Shown here piece after piece: positions 1-12,444 of a stretch of 64,000 nucleotides of DNA; positions within the stretch are counted from its first letter, which is position 1; the number at the start of each line of letters is the position of its first letter. The translations under genes and the position numbers were made by a program. Under the pieces are notes generated by a model. It was given only the letters and a program-made list of their open reading frames with translations. It did no database searches and was not told the DNA's origin. The DNA is taken from contig NW_020825330.1 in NCBI RefSeq assembly GCF_003286085.1, forward strand, positions 620,001 through 684,000. Direction: 5' to 3'. This DNA is from Drosophila persimilis (Eukaryota > Arthropoda > Insecta > Diptera > Drosophilidae).

Positions 1-2156
1 GAAACCAGTATTTCAATAATATGCCAATCTTCGGTAGGCTATATCTCTGACAATTAGAGCCAGATCGGTGAAGGCCAACTCTTCTAGGATCGCGAGGATC
101 CACACTGTCGATCGGTGCCTCGCCCAGATCGGCCGCCCTATTGCAGAGATATAGCGTGCAGAAGAAACCAGTATTTCAATTATACGCCAATCTTCGGAAG
201 GTTATATCTCAGACAATTAGGGCCAGATCGGTGAAGGGACAACTCTCCTATGATCGCGAGGATCCAGATTGTCGATCGGTGTCAAAATCTCGACTTCGAA
301 AATGAGGCCGATTTTTGCAAAATTTAATGATGTAACCATCATGATTTTTTTCGAAAATCGTGAAAAAATGGATGTCCTTCATTCCGATTATAGTCGATTG
401 GCAGGACTCTCCCGATCACGGAAAGACATGCCTCGCCCAGATCGGCCCCCCTATTGCAGAGATATAGCGTGCAGAAGAAACCAGTATTTCAATAATATGC
501 CAATCTTCGGAAGGTTACATCTCAGACAATTAGGGCCAGATCGGTGAAGGGACAACTCTCCTAGGATGAAACCTAGTATGAAACCAGTATTTCAATGATA
601 TGCCAATCTTCCGTAGGCAGGATCTTCAGTCGATTGGCAGGACTCTCCCGATCACGGAAAGACATGCCTCGCCCAGATCGGCCCCCCTATTGCAGAGATA
701 TAGCGTGCAGAAGAAACCAGTATTTCAATAATATGCCAATCTTCGGTAGGCTATATCTCAGACAATTAGAGCCAGATCGGTGAAGGGCCAACTCTTCGAG
801 GATCGCGAGGATCCACACTGTCGATCGGTGCCTCGCCCAGATCGGCCGCCCTATAGCAGAGATATAGCGTGCAGAAGAAACCAGTATTTCAATTTTACGC
901 CAATCTTCGGAAGGTTACATCTCAGACAATTAGGGCCAGATCGGTGAAGGGACAACTCTCCTATGATCGCGAGGATCCAGACTGTCGATCGGTGTCAAAA
1001 TCTCGACTTCGAAAATGAGGCCGATTTTTGCCACATTTAATGATGTAACCATCATGATTTTTTGCGAATATCGTGAAAAAATGGATGTCCTTCATTCCGA
1101 TTTCAGTCGATTGGCAGGACTCTTCCGATCACGGAAAGACATGCCTCGCCCAGATCGGCCGCCCTATTGCAGAGATATAGCGTGCAGAAGAAACCAGTAT
1201 TTCAATAATATGCCAATCTTCGGTAGGCTATATCTCAGACAATTAGGGCCAGATCGGTGAAGGGCCAACTCTCCTAGGATGAAACCTAGTATGAAACCAG
1301 TATTTCAATGATATGCCAATCTTCCGTAGGCTATATCTTAGACAATTAGGGCCAGATCGGTGAAGGGCCAACACTCCTACGGTGAAACCTAGTATGAAAC
1401 CAGTTGTTCAATGATATGCCTGTCTTCGGAAGGTTATATCTCAGACAATTAGGGCCAGATCGGTGAAGGGCCAACTCTCCTAGGATCGCGAGGATCCACA
1501 CTGTCGATCTGTGCCTCGCCCAGATCGGCCGCCCTATTGCAGAGGTATAGCGTGCAGAAGAAACCAGTATTTCAATGATATGCCAATCTTCGGAAGGTTA
1601 CATCTCAGACAATTAGGGCCAGATCGGTGAAGGGACAACTCTCCTATGATCGCGAGGATCCAGACTGTCGATCGGTGTCAAAATCTCGACTTCGAAAATG
1701 AGGCCGATTTTTGCAAAATTTAATGATGTAACCATCATGATTTTTTTCGAAAATCGTGAAAAAATGGATGTCCTTCATTCCGATTTCAGTCGATTGGCAG
1801 GACTCTCCCGATCACGGAAAGACATGCCTCGCCCAGATCGGCCCCCCTATTGCAGAGATATAGCGTGCAGAAGAAACCAGTATTTCAATAATATGCCAAT
1901 CTTCGGTAGGCTATATCTCAGACAATTAGGGCCAGATCGGTGAAGGGCCAACTCTCCTAGGATGAAACCTAGTATGAAACCAGTATTTCAATGATATGAT
2001 AATTGTCTTCTTAGACAATTAGGGCCAGATCGGTGAAGGGCCAACACTCCTACGGTGAAACCTAGTATGAAACCAGTATTTCAATGATATGCCTGTCTTC
2101 GGAAGGTTATATCTCAGACAATTAGGGCCAGATCGGTGAAGGGCCAACTCTCCTAG

Positions 2157-2839
2157 GATCGCGAGGATCCACACTGTCGATCGGTGCCTCGCCCAGATCG
2201 GCCGCCCTATTGCAGAGGTATAGCGTGCAGAAGAAACCAGTATTTCAATGATATGCCAATCTTCGGAAGGTTACATCTCAGACAATTAGGGCCAGATCGG
2301 TGAAGGGACAACTCTCCTATGATCGCGAGGATCCAGACTGTCGATCGGTGTCAAAATCTCGACTTCGAAAATGAGGCCGATTTTTGCAAAATTTAATGAT
2401 GTAACCATCATGATTTTTTTCGAAAATCGTGAAAAAATGGATGTCCTTCATTCCGAATTCAGTCGATTGGCAGGACTCTCCCGATCACGGAAAGACATGC
2501 CTCGCCCAGATCGGCCCCCCTATTGCAGAGATATAGCGTGCAGAAGAAACCAGTATTTCAATAATATGCCAATCTTCGGTAGGCTATATCTCAGACAATT
2601 AGGGCCAGATCGGTGAAGGGCCAACTCTCCTAGGATGAAACCTAGTATGAAACCAGTATTTCAATGATATGCCAATCTTCCGTAGGCTATATCTTAGACA
2701 ATTAGGGCCAGATCGGTGAAGGGCCAACACTCCTACGGTGAAACCTAGTATGAAACCAGTATTTCAATGATATGCCTGTCTTCGGAAGGTTATATCTCAG
2801 ACAATTAGGGCCAGATCGGTGAAGGGCCAACTCTCCTAG
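2157..2839 (+). repeat. Reference 683-bp higher-order unit (C+A+B+B)
   Basis: This is a clean example of the commonest higher-order unit. Module C is 2157-2320, A is 2321-2633, the first B is 2634-2736 and the second B is 2737-2839. Lengths are 164, 313, 103 and 103, giving 683. The same 683-bp spacing separates A modules at 965/1648, 2321/3004, 6821/7504 and 10778/11461. The 1648/2321 pair is 673 bp apart because the first B near 1997-2010 has a small deletion and rewritten sequence. Confidence 0.9.
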
Positions 2840-4830
2840 GATCGCGAGGATCCACACTGTCGATCGGTGCCTCGCCCAGATCGGCCGCCCTATTGCAGAG
2901 GTATAGCGTGCAGAAGAAACCAGTATTTCAATGATATGCCAATCTTCGGAAGGTTACATCTCAGACAATTAGGGCCAGATCGGTGAAGGGACAACTCTCC
3001 TATGATCGCGAGGATCCAGACTGTCGATCGGTGTCAAAATCTCGACTTCGAAAATGAGGCCGATTTTTGCAAAATTTAATGATGTAACCATCATGATTTT
3101 TTTCGAAAATCGTGAAAAAATGGATGTCCTTCATTCCGATTTCAGTCGATTGGCAGGACTCTCCCGATCACGGAAAGACATGCCTCGCCCAGATCGGCCC
3201 CCCTATTACAGAGATATAGCGTGCAGAAGAAACCAGTATTTCAATAATATGCCAATCTTCGGTAGGCTATATCTCTGACAATTAGAGCCAGATCGGTGAA
3301 GGCCAACTCTTCTAGGATCGCGAGGATCCACACTGTCGATCGGTGCCTCGCCCAGATCGGCCGCCCTATTGCAGAGATATAGCGTGCAGAAGAAACCAGT
3401 ATTTCAATTATACGCCAATCTTCGGAAGGTTATATCTCAGACAATTAGGGCCAGATCGGTGAAGGGACAACTCTCCTATGATCGCGAGGATCCAGATTGT
3501 CGATCGGTGTCAAAATCTCGACTTCGAAAATGAGGCCGATTTTTGCAAAATTTAATGATGTAACCATCATGATTTTTTTCGAAAATCGTGAAAAAATGGA
3601 TGTCCTTCATTCCGATTTCAGTCGATTGGCAGGACTCTCCCGATCACGGAAAGACATGCCTCGCCCAGATCGGCCCCCCTATTGCAGAGATATAGCGTGC
3701 AGAAGAAACCAGTATTTCAATAATATGCCAATCTTCGGAAGGCTATATCTCAGACAATTAGGGCCAGATCGGTGAAGGGCCAACTCTCCTAGGATGAAAC
3801 CTAGTATGAAACCAGTATTTCAATGATATGCCAATCTTCCGTAGGCTATATCTTAGACAATTAGGGCCAGATCGGTGAAGGGCCAACACTCCTACGGTGA
3901 AACCTAGTATGAAACCAGTATTTCAATGATATGCCTGTCTTCGGAAGGTTATATCTCAGACAATTAGGGCCAGATCGGTGAAGGGCCAACTCTCCTAGGA
4001 TCGCGAGGATCCAGACTGTCGATCGGTGTCAAAATCTCGACTTCGAAAATGAGGCCGATTTTTGCAAAATTTAATGATGTAACCATCATGATTTTTTGCG
4101 AATATCGTGGAAAAATGGATGTCCTTCATTCCGATTTCAGTCGATTGGCAGGACTCTCCCGATCACGGAAAGACATGCCTCGCCCAGATCGGCCCCCCTA
4201 TTGCAGAGATATAGCGTGCAGAAGAAACCAGTATTTCAATAATATGCCAATCTTCGGAAGGCTATATCTCAGACAATTAGGGCCAGATCGGTGAAGGGCC
4301 AACTCTCCTAGGATGAAACCTAGTATGAAACCAGTATTTCAATGATATGCCAATCTTCCGTAGGCTATATCTTAGACAATTAGGGCCAGATCGGTGAAGG
4401 GACAACTCTCCTATGATCGCGAGGATCCAGACTGTCGATCGGTGTCAAAATCTCGACTTCGAAAATGAGGCCGATTTTTGCAAAATTTAATGATGTAACC
4501 ATCATGATTTTTTTCGAAAATCGTGAAAAAATGGATGTCCTTCATTCCGATTTCAGTCGATTGGCAGGACTCTCCCGATCACGGAAAGACATGCCTCGCC
4601 CAGATCGGCCCCCCTATTGCAGAGATATAGCGTGCAGAAGAAACCAGTATTTCAATAATATGCCAATCTTCGGAAGGCTATATCTCAGACAATTAGGGCC
4701 AGATCGGTGAAGGGCCAACTCTCCTAGGATGAAACCTAGTATGAAACCAGTATTTCAATGATATGCCAATCTTCGGAAGGTTACATCTCAGACAATTAGG
4801 GCCAGATCGGTGAAGGGACAACTCTCCTAT

Positions 4831-6402
4831 GATCGCGAGGATCCAGACTGTCGATCGGTGTCAAAATCTCGACTTCGAAAATGAGGCCGATTTTTGCAAA
4901 ATTTAATGATGTAACCATCATGATTTTTTTCGAAAATCGTGAAAAAATGGATGTCCTTCATTCCGAATTCAGTCGATTGGCAGGACTCTCCCGATCACGG
5001 AAAGACATGCCTCGCCCAGATCGGCCCCCCTATTGCAGAGATATAGCGTGCAGAAGAAACCAGTATTTCAATAATATGCCAATCTTCGGTAGGCTATATC
5101 TCAGACAATTAGGGCCAGATCGGTGAAGGGCCAACTCTCCTAGGATGAAACCTAGTATGAAACCAGTATTTCAATGATATGCCAATCTTCCGTAGGCTAT
5201 ATCTTAGACAATTAGGGCCAGATCGGTGAAGGGCCAACACTCCTACGGTGAAACCTAGTATGAAACCAGTATTTCAATGATATGCCTGTCTTCGGAAGGT
5301 TATATCTCAGACAATTAGGGCCAGATCGGTGAAGGGCCAACTCTCCTAGGATCGCGAGGATCCACACTGTCGATCGGTGCCTCGCCCAGATCGGCCGCCC
5401 TATTGCAGAGGTATAGCGTGCAGAAGAAACCAGTATTTCAATGATATGCAAATCTTCGGAAGGCTATATCTCAGACAATTAGGGCCAGATCGGTGAAGGG
5501 CCAACTCTCCTAGGATGAAACCTAGTATGAAACCAGTATTTCAATGATATGCCAATCTTCCGTAGGCTATATCTTAGACAATTAGGGCCAGATCGGTGAA
5601 GGGACAACTCTCCTATGATCGCGAGGATCCAGACTGTCGATCGGTGTCAAAATCTCGACTTCGAAAATGAGGCCGATTTTTGCAAAATTTAATGATGTAA
5701 CCATCATGATTTTTTTCGAAAATCGTGAAAAAATGGATTTCCTTCATTCCGAATTCAGTCGATTGGCAGGACTCTCCCGATCACGGAAAGACATGCCTCG
5801 CCCAGATCGGCCCCCCTATTGCAGAGATATAGCGTGCAGAAGAAACCAGTATTTCAATAATATGCCAATCTTCGGTAGGCTATATCTCAGACAATTAGGG
5901 CCAGATCGGTGAAGGGCCAACTCTCCTAGGATGAAACCTAGTATGAAACCAGTATTTCAATGATATGCCAATCTTCCGTAGGCTATATCTTAGACAATTA
6001 GGGCCAGATCGGTGAAGGGCCAACACTCCTACGGTGAAACCTAGTATGAAACCAGTATTTCAATGATATGCCTGTCTTCGGAAGGTTATATCTCAGACAA
6101 TTAGGGCCAGATCGGTGAAGGGCCAACTCTCCTAGGATCGCGAGGATCCACACTGTCGATCGGTGCCTCGCCCAGATCGGCCGCCCTATTGCAGAGGTAT
6201 AGCGTGCAGAAGAAACCAGTATTTCAATGATATGCAAATCTTCGGAAGGCTATATCTCAGACAATTAGGGCCAGATCGGTGAAGGGCCAACTCTCCTAGG
6301 ATGAAACCTAGTATGAAACCAGTATTTCAATGATATGCCAATCTTCCGTAGGCTATATCTTAGACAATTAGGGCCAGATCGGTGAAGGGACAACTCTCCT
6401 AT
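4831..6402 (+). repeat. Two 786-bp tandem higher-order repeats
   Basis: 4831-5616 and 5617-6402 are successive 786-bp units (A+B+B+C+B). They share variants not seen elsewhere in the array, such as the CAAATCTTC spelling at the start of the last B module. This indicates a recent duplication of a whole multi-module block, probably by unequal exchange. Confidence 0.85.
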
Positions 6403-7503
6403 GATCGCGAGGATCCAGACTGTCGATCGGTGTCAAAATCTCGACTTCGAAAATGAGGCCGATTTTTGCAAAATTTAATGATGTAACCATCATGATTTTT
6501 TTCCAAAAACTCGTGAAAAAATGGATGTCCTTCATTCCGATTTCAGTCGATTGGCAGGACTCTCCCGATCACGGAAAGACATGCCTCGCCCAGATCGGCC
6601 CCCCTATTGCAGAGATATAGCGTGCAGAAGAAACCAGTATTTCAATAATATGCCAATCTTCGGAAGGCTATATCTCAGACAATTAGGGCCAGATCGGTGA
6701 AGGGCCAACTCTCCTAGGATGAAACCTAGTATGAAACCAGTATTTCAATGATATGCCAATCTTCGGAAGGTTACATCTCAGACAATTAGGGCCAGATCGG
6801 TGAAGGGACAACTCTCCTATGATCGCGAGGATCCAGACTGTCGATCGGTGTCAAAATCTCGACTTCGAAAATGAGGCCGATTTTTGCAAAATTTAATGAT
6901 GTAACCATCATGATTTTTTTCGAAAATCGTGAAAAAATGGATGTCCTTCATTCCGATTTCAGTCGATTGGCAGGACTCTCCCGATCACGGAAAGACATGC
7001 CTCGCCCAGATCGGCCCCCCTATTGCAGAGATATAGCGTGCAGAAGAAACCAGTATTTCAATAATATGCCAATCTTCGGTAGGCTATATCTCAGACAATT
7101 AGGGCCAGATCGGTGAAGAGCCAACTCTCCTAGGATGAAACCTAGTATGAAACCAGTATTTCAATGATATGCCAATCTTCCGTAGGCTATATCTTAGACA
7201 ATTAGGGCCAGATCGGTGAAGGGCCAACACTCCTACGGTGAAACCTAGTATGAAACCAGTATTTCAATGATATGCCTGTCTTCGGAAGGTTATATCTCAG
7301 ACAATTAGGGCCAGATCGGTGAAGGGCCAACTCTCCTAGGATCGCGAGGATCCACACTGTCGATCGGTGCCTCGCCCAGATCGGCCGCCCTATTGCAGAG
7401 ATATAGCGTGCAGAAGAAACCAGTAGTTCAATAATATGCCAATCTTCGGAAGGTTATATCTCAGACAATTAGGGCCAGATCGGTGAAGGGACAACTCTCC
7501 TAT

Positions 7504-9823
7504 GATCGCGAGGATCCAGACTGTCGATCGGTGTCAAAATCTCGACTTCGAAAATGAGGCCGATTTTTGCAAAATTTAATGATGTAACCATCATGATTTT
7601 TTTCGAAAATCGTGAAAAAATGGATGTCCTTCATTCCGAATTCAGTCGATTGGCAGGACTCTCCCGATCACGGAAAGACATGCCTCGCCCAGATCGGCCC
7701 CCCTATTACAGAGATATAGCGTGCAGAAGAAACCAGTATTTCAATAATATGCCAATCTTCGGTAGGCTATATCTCAGACAATTAGAGCCAGATCGGTGAA
7801 GGGCCAACTCTTCTAGGATCGCGAGGATCCACACTGTCGATCGGTGCCTCGCCCAGATCGGCCGCCCTATTGCAGAGATATAGCGTGCAGAAGAAACCAG
7901 TATTTCAATAATATGCCAATCTTCGGTAGGCTATATCTCAGACAATTAGGGCCAGATCGGTGAAGGGCCAACTCTCCTAGGATGAAACCTAGTATGAAAC
8001 CAGTATTTCAATGATATGCCAATCTTCCGTAGGCTATATCTTAGACAATTAGGGCCAGATCGGTGAAGGGCCAACACTCCTACGGTGAAACCTAGTATGA
8101 AACCAGTATTTCAATGATATGCCTGTCTTCGGAAGGTTATATCTCAGACAATTAGGGCCAGATCGGTGAAGGGCCAACTCTCCTAGGATCGCGAGGATCC
8201 ACACTGTCGATCGGTGCCTCGCACAGATCGGCCGCCCTATTGCAGAGGTATAGCGTGCAGAAGAAACCAGTATTTCAATGATATGCCAATCTTCGGAAGG
8301 TTATATCTCAGACAATTAGGGCCAGATCGGTGAAGGGACAACTCTCCTATGATCGCGAGGATCCAGACTGTCGATCGGTGTCAAAATCTCGACTTCGAAA
8401 ATGAGGCCGATTTTTGCAAAATTTAATGATGTAACCATCATGATTTTTTGCGAATATCGTGAAAAAATGGATGTCCTTCATTCCGAATTCAGTCGATTGG
8501 CAGGACTCTTCCGATCACGGAAAGACATGCCTCGCCCAGATCGGCCGCCCTATTGCAGAGGTATAGCGTGCAGAAGAAACCAGTATTTCAATGATATGCC
8601 AATCTTCGGAAGGTTATATCTCAGACAATTAGGGCCAGATCGGTGAAGGGACAACTCTCCTATGATCGCGAGGATCCAGACTGTCGATCGGTGTCAAAAT
8701 CTCGACTTCGAAAATGAGGCCGATTTTTGCAAAATTTAATGATGTAACCATCATGATTTTTTTCGAAAATCGTGAAAAAATGGATGTCCTTCATTCCGAA
8801 TTCAGTCGATTGGCAGGACTCTCCCGATCACGGAAAGACATGCCTCGCCCAGATCGGCCCCCCTATTACAGAGATATAGCGTGCAGAAGAAACCAGTATT
8901 TCAATAATATGCCAATCTTCGGTAGGCTATATCTCAGACAATTAGAGCCAGATCGGTGAAGGGCCAACTCTTCTAGGATCGCGAGGATCCACACTGTCGA
9001 TCGGTGCCTCGCCCAGATCGGCCGCCCTATTGCAGAGATATAGCGTGCAGAAGAAACCAGTATTTCAATAATATGCCAATCTTCGGTAGGCTATATCTCA
9101 GACAATTAGGGCCAGATCGGTGAAGGGCCAACTCTCCTAGGATGAAACCTAGTATGAAACCAGTATTTCAATGATATGCCAATCTTCCGTAGGCTATATC
9201 TTAGACAATTAGGGCCAGATCGGTGAAGGGCCAACACTCCTACGGTGAAACCTAGTATGAAACCAGTATTTCAATGATATGCCTGTCTTCGGAAGGTTAT
9301 ATCTCAGACAATTAGGGCCAGATCGGTGAAGGGCCAACTCTCCTAGGATCGCGAGGATCCACACTGTCGATCGGTGCCTCGCCCAGATCGGCCGCCCTAT
9401 TGCAGAGGTATAGCGTGCAGAAGAAACCAGTATTTCAATGATATGCCAATCTTCGGAAGGTTATATCTCAGACAATTAGGGCCAGATCGGTGAAGGGACA
9501 ACTCTCCTATGATCGCGAGGATCCAGACTGTCGATCGGTGTCAAAATCTCGACTTCGAAAATGAGGCCGATTTTTGCAAAATTTAATGATGTAACCATCA
9601 TGATTTTTTGCGAATATCGTGAAAAAATGGATGTCCTTCATTCCGAATTCAGTCGATTGGCAGGACTCTTCCGATCACGGAAAGACATGCCTCGCCCAGA
9701 TCGGCCGCCCTATTGCAGAGGTATAGCGTGCAGAAGAAACCAGTATTTCAATGATATGCCAATCTTCGGAAGGTTATATCTCAGACAATTAGGGCCAGAT
9801 CGGTGAAGGGACAACTCTCCTAT
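7504..9823 (+). repeat. Two 1160-bp tandem higher-order repeats
   Basis: A modules at 7504, 8351, 8664, 9511 and 9824 are spaced 847, 313, 847 and 313, so 7504-8663 and 8664-9823 are successive 1160-bp units. Matching variants recur in both (TATTACAGAG at 7705 and 8865; TGCGAATATCGTG after 8450 and 9610). A further block, 9511-10300, recurs 1950 bp downstream at 11461-12250. It carries the same diagnostic changes (CTCGACTTTGAAAATG and a TAT-to-TAG change at 10025 and 11975). Confidence 0.85.
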
Positions 9824-12444
9824 GATCGCGAGGATCCAGACTGTCGATCGGTGTCAAAATCTCGACTTTGAAAATGAGGCCGATTTTTGCAAAATTTAAT
9901 GATGTAACCATCATGATTTTTTTCGAAAATCGTGAAAAAATGGATGTCCTTCATTCCGAATTCAGTCGATTGGCAGGACTCTTCCGATCACGGAAAGACA
10001 TGCCTCGCCCAGATCGGCCGCCCTAGTGCAGAGATATAGCGTGCAGAAGAAACCAGTATTTCAATAATATGCCAATCTTCGGTAGGCTATATCTCTGACA
10101 ATTAGAGCCAGATCGGTGAAGGGCCAACTCTTCTAGGATCGCGAGGATCCACACTGTCGATCGGTGCCTCGCCCAGATCGGCCGCCCTATTGCAGAGATA
10201 TAGCGTGCAGAAGAAACCAGTATTTCAATAATATGCCAATCTTCGGAAGGTTATATCTCAGACAATTAGGGCCAGATCGGTGAAGGGACAACTCTCCTAT
10301 GATCGCGAGGATCCAGACTGTCGATCGGTGTCAAAATCTCGACTTCGAAAATGAGGCCGATTTTTGCAAAATTTAATGATGTAACCATCATGATTTTTTT
10401 CGAAAATCGTGAAAAAATGGATGTCCTTCATTCCGAATTCAGTCGATTGGCAGGACTCTCCCGATCACGGAAAGACATGCCTCGCCCAGATCGGCCCCCC
10501 TATTACAGAGATATAGCGTGCAGAAGAAACCAGTATTTCAATAATATGCCAATCTTCGGTAGGCTATATCTCAGACAATTAGAGCCAGATCGGTGAAGGG
10601 CCAACTCTTCTAGGATCGCGAGGATCCACACTGTCGATCGGTGCCTCGCCCAGATCGGCCGCCCTATTGCAGAGATATAGCGTGCAGAAGAAACCAGTAT
10701 TTCAATGATATGCCAATCTTCGGAAGGTTATATCTCAGACAATTAGGGCCAGATCGGTGAAGGGACAACTCTCCTATGATCGCGAGGATCCAGACTGTCG
10801 ATCGGTGTCAAAATCTCGACTTCGAAAATGAGGCCGATTTTTGCAAAATTTAATGATGTAACCATCATGATTTTTTTCGAAAATCGTGAAAAAATGGATG
10901 TCCTTCATTCCGAATTCAGTCGATTGGCAGGACTCTCCCGATCACGGAAAGACATGCCTCGCCCAGATCGGCCCCCCTATTACAGAGATATAGCGTGCAG
11001 AAGAAACCAGTATTTCAATAATATGCCAATCTTCGGTAGGCTATATCTCAGACAATTAGGGCCAGATCGGTGAAGGGCCAACTCTCCTAGGATGAAACCT
11101 AGTATGAAACCAGTATTTCAATGATATGCCAATCTTCCGTAGGCTATATCTTAGACAATTAGGGCCAGATCGGTGAAGGGCCAACACTCCTACGGTGAAA
11201 CCTAGTATGAAACCAGTATTTCAATGATATGCCTGTCTTCGGAAGGTTATATCTCAGACAATTAGGGCCAGATCGGTGAAGGGCCAACTCTCCTAGGATC
11301 GCGAGGATCCACACTGTCGATCGGTGCCTCGCCCAGATCGGCCGCCCTATTGCAGAGGTATAGCGTGCAGAAGAAACCAGTATTTCAATGATATGCCAAT
11401 CTTCGGAAGGTTATATCTTAGACAATTAGGGCCAGATCGGTGAAGGGACAACTCTCCTATGATCGCGAGGATCCAGACTGTCGATCGGTGTCAAAATCTC
11501 GACTTCGAAAATGAGGCCGATTTTTGCAAAATTTAATGATGTAACCATCATGATTTTTTGCGAATATCGTGAAAAAATGGATGTCCTTCATTCCGAATTC
11601 AGTCGATTGGCAGGACTCTTCCGATCACGGAAAGACATGCCTCGCCCAGATCGGCCGCCCTATTGCAGAGGTATAGCGTGCAGAAGAAACCAGTATTTCA
11701 ATGATATGCCAATCTTCGGAAGGTTATATCTCAGACAATTAGGGCCAGATCGGTGAAGGGACAACTCTCCTATGATCGCGAGGATCCAGACTGTCGATCG
11801 GTGTCAAAATCTCGACTTTGAAAATGAGGCCGATTTTTGCAAAATTTAATGATGTAACCATCATGATTTTTTTCGAAAATCGTGAAAAAATGGATGTCCT
11901 TCATTCCGAATTCAGTCGATTGGCAGGACTCTTCCGATCACGGAAAGACATGCCTCGCCCAGATCGGCCGCCCTAGTGCAGAGATATAGCGTGCAGAAGA
12001 AACCAGTATTTCAATAATATGCCAATCTTCGGTAGGCTATATCTCAGACAATTAGAGCCAGATCGGTGAAGGGCCAACTCTTCTAGGATCGCGAGGATCC
12101 ACACTGTCGATCGGTGCCTCGCCCAGATCGGCCGCCCTATTGCAGAGGTATAGCGTGCAGAAGAAACCAGTATTTCAATGATATGCCAATCTTCGGAAGG
12201 TTATATCTCAGACAATTAGGGCCAGATCGGTGAAGGGACAACTCTCCTATGATCGCGAGGATCCAGATTGTCGATCGGTGTCAAAATCTCGACTTCGAAA
12301 ATGAGGCCGATTTTTGCAAAATTTAATGATGTAACCATCATGATTTTTTTCGAAAATCGTGAAAAAATGGATGTCTTTCATTCCGATTTCAGTCGATTGG
12401 CAGGACTCTTCCGATCACGGAAAGACATGCCTCGCCCAGATCGG

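Larger units (their letters stand above)
1..12444. repeat. Modular tandem satellite array (A/B/C modules)
   Basis: Near-identical tandem DNA fills this stretch and is cut by the window start. Three module types are visible. A (313 bp, e.g. 2321-2633) starts GATCGCGAGGATCC and holds the longest unique part. B (103 bp, e.g. 2634-2736 and 2737-2839) starts GATGAAACC or GGTGAAACC. C (164 bp, e.g. 2157-2320) starts like A but lacks its central 149 bp. All modules end in the same core, which includes GACAATTAGGGCCAGATCGG. A modules start at 252, 965, 1648, 2321, 3004, 3480, 3999, 4415, 4831, 5617, 6403, 6821, 7504, 8351, 8664, 9511, 9824, 10301, 10778, 11461, 11774 and 12251. Spacings are sums of module lengths: 313, 416, 477, 519, 683, 786 and 847, give or take small indels. 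The array ends abruptly near 12444 inside an A module. I cannot name the family. Dispersed reverse copies at 13616-14040 and 33381-33690 suggest it derives from a mobile element. Confidence 0.95.

Noticed and set aside
252-12250. Possible CRISPR-like or gene-family array from the regular repeats and repeated open frames
   Set aside because: Modules are contiguous with no unique spacers, the organism is a fly, and copy differences are mostly amino-acid changing. This is a satellite.
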